Below, piece by piece: positions 1 to 5,586 of a stretch of DNA of 10,917 bases. How positions within the stretch are numbered: position 1 is the stretch's first letter; each line of letters opens with the position of its first letter. The notes under the pieces are model-generated. The model was not told where the DNA came from and did no database searches. It saw only the letters and a list, made by a program, of their open reading frames with translations. This DNA is from Myxococcota bacterium. GTDB lineage: Bacteria > Myxococcota > Polyangia > GCA-2747355 > JAKLHH01. The position numbers and the translations under genes were made by a program. The stretch is taken from positions 1-10,917 of the forward strand of contig JAKLHH010000140.1 of assembly GCA_022710245.1 (NCBI GenBank). The letters are read 5' to 3'.

Positions 1-852
1 CTGCCAGGTGATGCTGGTCTCGGTCCCCGAGGCGCGGTCCTGCGCGAAGTGGCCGCGGGTGGTGAAGACCGAGACGATCGGCTCCTCCACGCGGCTGCGC
101 CCCGCGCCGTCGACGTAGCTGTCGAGGCTCGCCGGGTCCACCTTGACCGAGAGCGTGAGCGAGGCGTCCGCCTTGACGCTCGCCGCGGGCTGCCCCTGCG
201 TGAGGGGCACCCCGTCGAGCGCGACGGAGAGGATCCGCGGAGCGCGGTTGCGCGGGGTGGGCGCGCCGAGGAGGTAGAGCGGGACCCTCTGCACCGCCTC
301 GCGCGCGGTCCCGGCGCTGGAGCGGTAGCTGGCGCGGAAGATCCCCTCGATCTGGTCGGGGAGCCTGCCCGCGCCGCCGCCCAGGCTCGCCGGGAGCTGC
401 AGCTCGCTGCCGAGCTCGGCTGCGCACTCGAGCGCGAACGCGCTGGGCGTCGCCGACGCGCTCCCGTCGGCGGCCACGGTGAGCTCGCGCTCGCAGCGCG
501 GATCGACGCAGCGGTAGGCGGCGGCCGAGCCCAGGTGCAGAGGACAGAAGCTGACCCGTTGCAGGGCGAGCTGCTCCTCTGCGGGGAGGTAGACGAGCGG
601 CGAGACCCGCACCGCCTCGCCAGGCGCCGCCTCGAGCGGCGCGGTGGCGAGCGCGAGGACGCGCAGGTTGGTGAGGAGCGAGGCGGGCGAGAAGTCGTCT
701 CCGCAGCCAGCGGCCGTCGCCAGCGCGAGGGCCAGCGGCAGCGCCGCGATCACCGCGCGTCCAGGCCGCCGGGAGGTCGTCGGGGACGAGGTCGAGGTCG
801 AGGTCGAGGTCGAGGTCGAGGTCGAGGTCGAGCGAGAGGTCGAGACAGTCAT
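1..852 (-). CDS. Putative lipoprotein, last visible gene of the Ton operon (partial, runs off left edge)
   Basis: My translation of the minus strand is open from an ATG at 852-850 to base 1, giving 284 residues and no stop. The start overlaps the receptor stop as TGATG, with GGAGAG just upstream inside the receptor's last codons, which fixes this start. Residues 9-22 are seven Thr-Ser dipeptides encoded by a hexanucleotide repeat. Then come basic residues (R28, R29, R32), a hydrophobic stretch 33-47 and a lipobox-like A-A-G-C50, predicting a lipid-anchored protein. After Cys50 the pattern 'LRVLALATAPLEAAPGE' resembles Ig-like openings of myxobacterial hypothetical lipoproteins (from memory). 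Four further cysteines (103, 115, 120, 143) could form two disulphides. No enzyme motif is visible. By position it is probably an envelope partner of the adjacent receptor. An in-frame GTG at 753 would give a signal peptide lacking positive charge and has no clear ribosome site, so I reject it. Confidence 0.8.
   Translation of the reverse strand, partial: MTVSTSRSTSTSTSTSTSTSTSSPTTSRRPGRAVIAALPLALALATAAGCGDDFSPASLLTNLRVLALATAPLEAAPGEAVRVSPLVYLPAEEQLALQRVSFCPLHLGSAAAYRCVDPRCERELTVAADGSASATPSAFALECAAELGSELQLPASLGGGAGRLPDQIEGIFRASYRSSAGTAREAVQRVPLYLLGAPTPRNRAPRILSVALDGVPLTQGQPAASVKADASLTLSVKVDPASLDSYVDGAGRSRVEEPIVSVFTTRGHFAQDRASGTETSITWQ
791..832. repeat. Hexanucleotide tandem repeat, GTCGAG x 7, inside a coding region
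   Basis: Seven perfect head-to-tail copies of GTCGAG (plus strand) occupy 42 bases, flanked by near-copies (GACGAG at 785-790; GTCGAG again at 839-844). On the coding (minus) strand each unit reads ACC TCG and adds one Thr-Ser pair to the n-terminal extension of the lipoprotein. The unit is a multiple of three, so gain or loss of copies would change length without shifting frame. Confidence 0.95.
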
Positions 853-3434
853 CACCACTCTCCGCGCAGGCCCAGGATGGGGACGATCGGCAGCCCGGTC
901 ACCGGCTGCTGGCTGCCGTAGTCGTAGCTGTAGCGCACGCCCTCCTGGTTCCGCTGGTTGTAGACGTTCTGCACGTCGAGGTAGGCCGCCAGCCGCCAGC
1001 TCTTGAAGGTGAAGACCTTGTCGACGCGCAGATCGAGCTGGTGGAAGGTGGCGCGGCGTGCGCTGTTGGTGGTGCCGAAGCGAGGCACGTAGACGTCGCT
1101 CTGCGCGTCATAGATCGACCCCAGCACCGGCGTGTAGGGGTTACCCGAGGAGAGACGGAAGCGGACCCCCGTCGACCAGCCGCGGCCGAGCGTGACGTTG
1201 CCCACCAGCGTCAGGAGGTGAGGCTGGTCGAAGTCGAAGAGCCGCTCGGGGTCGCCGGGGCGGTCGCTGCGGTACGAGCGCTGGAAGGTGTAGGCGAGCC
1301 AGCCGTTGAAGCGGGTGCCGAGGCGCGCCCGCACCAGGAGCTCGAGGCCGAAGATGCGCCCGGAGCCGGTGCTGAGGTAGGGGACGTTGCGCGGGTCGTA
1401 GGCGTAGAGGGGGTTGCGCGCCACCTGCAGGTCGAGGACCTTGTAGAAGCCGGTCAGCTCCACGTCGAGGAGCTCCTTCACGCGCTGCTTGGCGCCGAGG
1501 CTGAGGTGCATGCTCTCCCGCGCGCGCAGGTTCGGGTTCGCGACCGGGCCCACCACCTGGTCCGGCGAGGGCGCCTGCTGGTAGGAGCCGATCGCCGCGG
1601 TGAGCACCGTGCCGGGCCTGACGTCATAGCGGACGGTCAGGCGGGGGTCGACGGTGAGGCGCCCCAGCTCGCGGTACCAGTCGAGGCGCACGCTGGGGAT
1701 CAGGGTCAGGCGCTCGTGCGGACGCACCTCGAGCTCGAAGAAGACGGCGGGGTTGTAGAGGACGGCGCCGGCGCTGACGCCGACCAGCTCGCGGGTCGAG
1801 AGCGGCGGGACGGTCTCGCCCTCGAGCGGGCGCAGCGGCGAGCTGAGGTCGATCTGCACGTCCTGCACGCTGATGTCGAGCCCGGCTCGCGCGGTGAGCC
1901 AGCGCGTCGCCTGGTACGCCCAGGCGCTCCGCGCCGAGAAGCTCGTCACCCCGAGGTCGAAGAACAGCTCCGGTCCGAGGCTGGTGCGCAGCTGCTGGAA
2001 GCCCACCTGCAGCGAGCTCTCCTGGGAGAGGCGCTCGCCGAGGCGCTCGCTGTAGCTGACCAGGAGGTTGTGGAACATGATCCGCGCGTCGCCGCTGCCG
2101 CGGATGGTGGGGTCGCTCTGCGGGCGCGAGAAGACCAGCGAAAGGCCGTCGAGCGAGCCGTAGCCGATGATGCGCAGGCTGCGCCGCGCCGAGGGACGGT
2201 AGCTGGCGAGGAGCTGGTAGTCGTAGAAGCGCGGCAGGGTGTCGAAGGAGAGCGCCGCGTCGTCGGGTAGCACCGCGGGGAGGATGGAGTCGAACCAGGA
2301 GCGCCGGAAGGCGCCGCCGATCGACCAGCTCTTCGAGAGCGGCCCCTCGAGCGCGAAGCCCGCGTCGTAGACGTTGATGTCGATCAGGCCGCGGAAGGTG
2401 TCGTGCGCCGGGTCGCGCACCTTGACGTTGATGATCCCGCCGATGGCGCGGCCGTACTCCGCCCCGAAGTTGCCCGGGACGAAGTCCACCGACTCGAGGA
2501 AGACCGAGCTGAAGGTCGAGCGGATGCCGCCGAAGTGGTAGAGGATGGGGATCTCCTGCCCCTCGAGGAAGATGCGGCTGTCGCCGGGGCTCGAGCCGCG
2601 CAGGATGGGGTCGCCGCCGTCGAAGGCGCCGCGCGCGACCCCGGGGAGGATCTGCACCACCTTCAAGGTGTCGCCGGCGGTGCCGGGGATCTTCTCGATC
2701 AGCTGCTTGGGCAGCACCTGACGCGTCACCTCGCGCTTGACGCGGTCCGACTCGACGACGGTCTCGTAGCCGCTCGACTCCGTGGCCTCGAGGTAGAAGC
2801 GCTCCTCGCGGCGCTCGCCGGCGCGGGCGACCACGGTGGCGCGCAGCGGCTGGTGCCCGAGGACGGCGCCCGTGAGCTCGAAGCGCGTGGCCTCCACGCT
2901 GAGGCTGAAGCGCCCCCGCTCGTCGGTCACGGCGCTGGCGAGCGTCTTGCCGGCAGCGACGGCGCTCACCTCGACCCCGGCCAGCGGCCGCCGCGTGCCG
3001 CGCTCGACGAGCTCGCCCCCGAAGCGCACCGGCGCGGGAGGCGGCGGCTGCGGCCGCGACGCGGCGCGGGCCGGCTCGGGCCGGCGGATGCGCAGCGTGA
3101 AGTTGATCGAGACGGGAACCGCCTCGCCCGTCGAGAGCAGCGCGGGAGAGAAGCGGCTCTTGCGCACGGCGCCGAGCGCGGCCGCGTCGAACGGGGCGCC
3201 GGCCCCGCGAAGGACCTTCGCCGAGCTGACCTTGCCGTCCTCGGTCAGCTCGAGCTCGAGGAGGACCGCGACCTCCGCGGACGGGAAGACGGTGCCCGCG
3301 GGCACCTCGGCGGGCACGAGCTGGAGCGGCCGCGGGGGGCGCGCCAGCGTGGGCGCCTCCTCCTCGGCGTGCGCGCGAGGCGGGAGCAGGGTGAGGAGCG
3401 TGAGGGCGAGGAGGAGGGAGGCGAGCTGGCGCAT
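852..3434 (-). CDS. TonB-dependent outer-membrane receptor with N-terminal TonB_C-like domain
   Basis: 860 residues. A signal peptide spans 1-23 (cleavage after A-H-A). Residues about 38-117 form a TonB C-terminal-like domain (core R76-G-A-G, F82-D-A-A-A-L, R94-F), followed by a Pro-rich linker. Residues about 136-213 look like a carboxypeptidase-regulatory-like beta-sandwich (PLAGVEV, TDERGRFSL). A TonB-box-like ETVVE lies at 224-228, then a plug domain to about 345 (LPGV, PILRGSSPGDSRIFLEG, FVPGNFGAEYGRAIGG). The rest is a beta-barrel rich in alternating aromatic strands and ends in the terminal Trp typical of outer-membrane barrels. It should import a ligand using energy from ExbB-ExbD-TonB. 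The ATG at 3434 lies 4 nt after the tonB stop; the lipoprotein start overlaps its own stop. The ligand is unknown, and nothing specifically indicates siderophore or cobalamin. The N-terminal TonB_C-like module is the odd part; ordinary receptors start with the plug or an STN signalling domain. Confidence 0.93.
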   Translation of the reverse strand: MRQLASLLLALTLLTLLPPRAHAEEEAPTLARPPRPLQLVPAEVPAGTVFPSAEVAVLLELELTEDGKVSSAKVLRGAGAPFDAAALGAVRKSRFSPALLSTGEAVPVSINFTLRIRRPEPARAASRPQPPPPAPVRFGGELVERGTRRPLAGVEVSAVAAGKTLASAVTDERGRFSLSVEATRFELTGAVLGHQPLRATVVARAGERREERFYLEATESSGYETVVESDRVKREVTRQVLPKQLIEKIPGTAGDTLKVVQILPGVARGAFDGGDPILRGSSPGDSRIFLEGQEIPILYHFGGIRSTFSSVFLESVDFVPGNFGAEYGRAIGGIINVKVRDPAHDTFRGLIDINVYDAGFALEGPLSKSWSIGGAFRRSWFDSILPAVLPDDAALSFDTLPRFYDYQLLASYRPSARRSLRIIGYGSLDGLSLVFSRPQSDPTIRGSGDARIMFHNLLVSYSERLGERLSQESSLQVGFQQLRTSLGPELFFDLGVTSFSARSAWAYQATRWLTARAGLDISVQDVQIDLSSPLRPLEGETVPPLSTRELVGVSAGAVLYNPAVFFELEVRPHERLTLIPSVRLDWYRELGRLTVDPRLTVRYDVRPGTVLTAAIGSYQQAPSPDQVVGPVANPNLRARESMHLSLGAKQRVKELLDVELTGFYKVLDLQVARNPLYAYDPRNVPYLSTGSGRIFGLELLVRARLGTRFNGWLAYTFQRSYRSDRPGDPERLFDFDQPHLLTLVGNVTLGRGWSTGVRFRLSSGNPYTPVLGSIYDAQSDVYVPRFGTTNSARRATFHQLDLRVDKVFTFKSWRLAAYLDVQNVYNQRNQEGVRYSYDYGSQQPVTGLPIVPILGLRGEW

Positions 3435-3438
3435 GAGG

Positions 3439-4227
3439 TCACCCGTTGAGACGGAACTTGTAGGCCCAGGGGATCCAGACGGAGACGGGCCGCCCGTTCT
3501 TCGAGGCGGCCTGGAAGCGGAAGCCGCGCACCAGCCGGAGCGCGGCCTCGTCGAAGCCGTTGCCGGCGCCGCGGATGATGCGGACCGACTCGACGCGGCC
3601 CGCGGTGGAGACGAGGATCTTCAGCAGCACGTTACCCTCGAGGCCGTCGCGCCGCGCGGCGGGCGGGTAGGCGGCGCGGAGCGCCTCCTCGGAGGGCTTG
3701 TCGACGAGCCGCGGCGGGGTGGTCACCTCGGCCGCCTGGACCGGGCCCTGGCTCCCACCGCCCTGATCTCCCGTCCCGCTCACCGCTGACTCGCGCGCCC
3801 AGGAGGGGGTGCCGAGCTTGTCGGAGCGGGACGCTCCGGCCGCCGCGGGCACCGCGACCCCGCCGCTCGCCACCGTCGCCGAGAGGTCGATCTTGAAGCG
3901 CCGGGGCGACGCAGGCGGCGTCGGGGCCGCGGGCGGCGGAGGCGTCGGCCGCTCGGCGCGTCGCTCGAGGCGGGGCTGCGGTCGGCGGCTGGCGGGCTCC
4001 TGCCGGGCGGCGAGGCGGCGCGGCGGGCGCGGCGGCTCGGGGAGGGGAGCCGGCTCGGGCGGCAGCGGCGGCCTCGGCCGCTGGACCAGCCGCACCTGCA
4101 CCGGCGGCCGCCGCCGCTGCTCGTCCCGGCGCGGCGGCTCGAGAGCCAGCAGCCCGCCGACGACGAGGACGTGCAGCGCGAGGGCGATCGCCCAGCCCTG
4201 CACTCCGGTGTGGGTGACCCTCTTCAT
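3439..4227 (-). CDS. tonB: TonB energy transducer
   Basis: 262 residues. A short basic cytoplasmic start (MKR) leads into one membrane helix at about 11-29. This includes His19, which I align with the conserved TM histidine of TonB (E. coli His20); the partner Ser of E. coli appears to be Ala15 here. Residues about 31-120 are Pro/Arg-rich, the usual periplasm-spanning rod, here rich in Pro-Pro-Arg rather than Glu-Pro/Lys-Pro. The C-terminal ~75 residues form the TonB_C domain (YPPAARRDGLEGNV, RIIRGAGNGFDEAAL, RGFRF). It would link ExbB/ExbD in the inner membrane to the receptor TonB box. Its ATG overlaps the exbD stop by four bases (ATGA), and its stop is 4 nt before the receptor start. Other TonB-like paralogues could serve different receptors; this one is most simply dedicated to its neighbour. 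Confidence 0.92.
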   Translation of the reverse strand: MKRVTHTGVQGWAIALALHVLVVGGLLALEPPRRDEQRRRPPVQVRLVQRPRPPLPPEPAPLPEPPRPPRRLAARQEPASRRPQPRLERRAERPTPPPPAAPTPPASPRRFKIDLSATVASGGVAVPAAAGASRSDKLGTPSWARESAVSGTGDQGGGSQGPVQAAEVTTPPRLVDKPSEEALRAAYPPAARRDGLEGNVLLKILVSTAGRVESVRIIRGAGNGFDEAALRLVRGFRFQAASKNGRPVSVWIPWAYKFRLNG

Positions 4228-4673
4228 CGCTGGCTCCGTGCGGCCTCGCGAGGGGCCTCCGGCGGCTGCGTGTCGAGCGCGATGTCGCTGATGCCCTCGA
4301 GCCGCAGCCGGTCCACCACCCGCGCGAAGAGGCCGTACTGCGCGTTCACGTCGGCGGAGACGAAGGCGCTGGCGGTCTTGCCCGCGCGAGCGGCGACCCG
4401 GCGGGCCTCCTCGACGGCGCGCGGGAGCTGCTCGAGCGTCCCCTGCCGCCCGTTCAGGTAGATGGCGCCCCCGCTGGTGATGCCCACGTTCAGCAGGCCG
4501 CTGGTGGTCTCCTCGGCGGACTGCGCGCGCGGCAGCGTGACCGGGATGCTGCTCCGCAGGATCACCGAGGCGGTGACGATGAAGATGATCAGCACCACGA
4601 GGACCACGTCGACGAGCGGCGTGACGTTGATGCCGCTGATGACCTCATCCGAGTCTTGCATCGTGTGAGCCAT
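4224..4673 (-). CDS. exbD: ExbD/TolR family biopolymer transport protein
   Basis: 149 residues with a short cytoplasmic N-terminus, the family motif INVTPLVDVVLVVLIIF (about 15-31) forming the single membrane helix, and a periplasmic domain to the C-terminus. Asp22 in this helix matches the essential membrane aspartate of the family (E. coli ExbD Asp25), which takes part in proton passage with ExbB. The chosen ATG at 4673 has GGAGG with a 5-nt spacer immediately after the exbB stop; Met5 is possible but lacks such a site. It partners the ExbB encoded 10 nt upstream. ExbD and TolR look alike, but the tonB gene next door and absence of tolA/tolB favour ExbD. Confidence 0.93.
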   Translation of the reverse strand: MAHTMQDSDEVISGINVTPLVDVVLVVLIIFIVTASVILRSSIPVTLPRAQSAEETTSGLLNVGITSGGAIYLNGRQGTLEQLPRAVEEARRVAARAGKTASAFVSADVNAQYGLFARVVDRLRLEGISDIALDTQPPEAPREAARSQR

Positions 4674-4683
4674 GGCCGCCTCC

Positions 4684-5337
4684 TCACTTCGCCTCGGGCC
4701 GGGCCTCGCGGCCGAGCCCGGTCAGCACCACGCGCATCAGCGACTCCGCCTGCTTGACGCGCGCCGCGATGCTCGCCTTCGCCCAGTTGAAGGCGGCGAC
4801 GGCGGGGATGGCGACGAGGATGCCGACGCCGGTCGCGACCAGCGCCTCGCCGATGGCGCCGACGACGACCTTGTTGCTGGCGGCCTGCGCGGCGTCCATC
4901 TTCCCCAGCGCGTGGAAGGCCTGGATGATGCCCATCACGGTGCCGAGGAGCCCGACGAAGGGCGCGTTGTTGCCGATGGTGGCGAGCGGGGTAAGCCGCG
5001 CCTCGAAGCGGGCGCGCTCCCGGGCCAGCGCGCCCAGCATGGCCTGCTCCACGACCTCCGGGCTCGACGGGTCTGGCCCCAGCTGATCGAGCCCGGCGCG
5101 GACCACGTTCCGCACCATCGAGTCCGCCGCGACCTCCTGCAGGGCGGCCTTCACGTCGCCCCGGCCGAGCGCCGCCACCAGGCGTGGCTCGAGCTGACGG
5201 ATCCGCTCGCGCGTGCGGAAGAAGAGGATCGCCCGGTCGGCGACCACCGCGATCGAGAGCAGGGAGAGGCCAACGAGGAGCCAGAGCACCCACTCGGAGC
5301 CGACCAGCGAGAACTCGAGGAGCCGTGAAGAGAGCAT
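4684..5337 (-). CDS. exbB: ExbB/TolQ/MotA-family proton channel subunit
   Basis: 217 residues, a usual family length. Membrane segments are visible at about 16-40, 118-143 and 160-183. Glu164 in 'IGEALVATGVGILVAIPAV' corresponds to the conserved glutamate of ExbB TM3 (E. coli Glu176), and 'IGNNAPFVGLLGTVMGI' is the typical TM2 motif. It forms the pentameric inner-membrane channel that, with ExbD, converts proton flow into motion of TonB. The ATG at 5337 has AGGAGG 5-6 nt upstream. As the first gene of the packed group and downstream of a 249-nt AT-richer gap, it is the likely operon leader. MotA or TolQ are alternatives, ruled against by the neighbours. Confidence 0.93.
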   Translation of the reverse strand: MLSSRLLEFSLVGSEWVLWLLVGLSLLSIAVVADRAILFFRTRERIRQLEPRLVAALGRGDVKAALQEVAADSMVRNVVRAGLDQLGPDPSSPEVVEQAMLGALARERARFEARLTPLATIGNNAPFVGLLGTVMGIIQAFHALGKMDAAQAASNKVVVGAIGEALVATGVGILVAIPAVAAFNWAKASIAARVKQAESLMRVVLTGLGREARPEAK

Positions 5338-5372
5338 CGATGCCTCCTGCCGTGAGGTGGTCAGATACTACT

Positions 5373-5401
5373 CATGATGGTCGGTTTGGACGACTTGTCA
5401 A
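5373..5401 (-). promoter_or_regulatory. Sigma-70-like promoter candidate for the exbB operon
   Basis: On the minus strand a perfect -35 hexamer TTGACA (5401-5396) is followed after 16 nt by CATCAT (5379-5374), a 4/6 match to the -10 consensus. Transcription would start about 30 nt before the exbB ATG. TAGTAT (5370-5365) also looks -10-like but is 25 nt from TTGACA. The region is distinctly AT-richer than the rest of the window. This is a pattern match only. Confidence 0.45.
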
Positions 5402-5454
5402 CCTGTTGAGGGAATAAATTCGACTTTATGTGGGAAGAAACGTCCAAAACGTCC
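5385..5454. promoter_or_regulatory. Possible operator cluster: inverted and direct TTTGGACG / CGTCC half-sites
   Basis: TTTGGACG at 5385-5392 is repeated exactly and inverted as CGTCCAAA at 5441-5448. A further ACGTCC (5449-5454) follows ACGTCC (5440-5445) with a 9-base period. The first site lies in the spacer of the proposed exbB promoter, where a bound repressor would block RNA polymerase. A short inverted repeat, TCAAC-CT-GTTGA (5398-5409), overlaps the -35. No regulator gene lies nearby to suggest which protein would bind. Confidence 0.35.
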
Positions 5455-5507
5455 GGATCCGCTGCGGGCAGCCGGGGGTCTCTCTGGATGGAGACGCCAG
5501 GGGGTGG

Positions 5508-5525
5508 TTTGGTTACGGAACCAAA
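5508..5525. repeat. Perfect inverted repeat TTTGGTT-ACGG-AACCAAA
   Basis: Seven-base arms around a 4-base loop, 62 nt past the stop of the DUF3472 lipoprotein gene and upstream of exbB. No T-run follows it on either strand, so it is not a standard intrinsic terminator. It could still form an RNA hairpin at the end of the lipoprotein transcript or be a protein-binding site, since its arms begin with the same TTTGG as the half-sites nearby. Confidence 0.4.
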
Positions 5526-5586
5526 AAGGGGAGGGCGAAGCAGGGGAGCAGATCAGCCTGAGGCCAGAGGCCGCCGGGCTGGAGAG

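Noticed and set aside
785..844. Hexamer array considered as CRISPR or origin iterons
   Set aside because: There are no spacers, the unit is six bases and the array is inside a coding frame; it is a simple microsatellite.
1041..3449. Long plus-strand open frames opposite the receptor (409 and 348 codons)
   Set aside because: They are shadows of the receptor gene: biased composition, no motifs, no ribosome sites of note.
5365..5370. TAGTAT as the -10 partner of TTGACA
   Set aside because: Spacing is 25 nt, too long for a sigma-70 promoter; CATCAT at 16 nt is preferred.
5385..5409. Fur box for the exbB operon
   Set aside because: No resemblance to the GATAATGATAATCATTATC pattern, and nothing else points to iron; a siderophore role is not supported.
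5521..5586. Intrinsic terminator after the DUF3472 lipoprotein gene
   Set aside because: There is a CCCCTTTTT stretch on the minus strand, but the preceding CAGCC/GGCTG pairing is only five bases, has a large loop and is far from the T-run.
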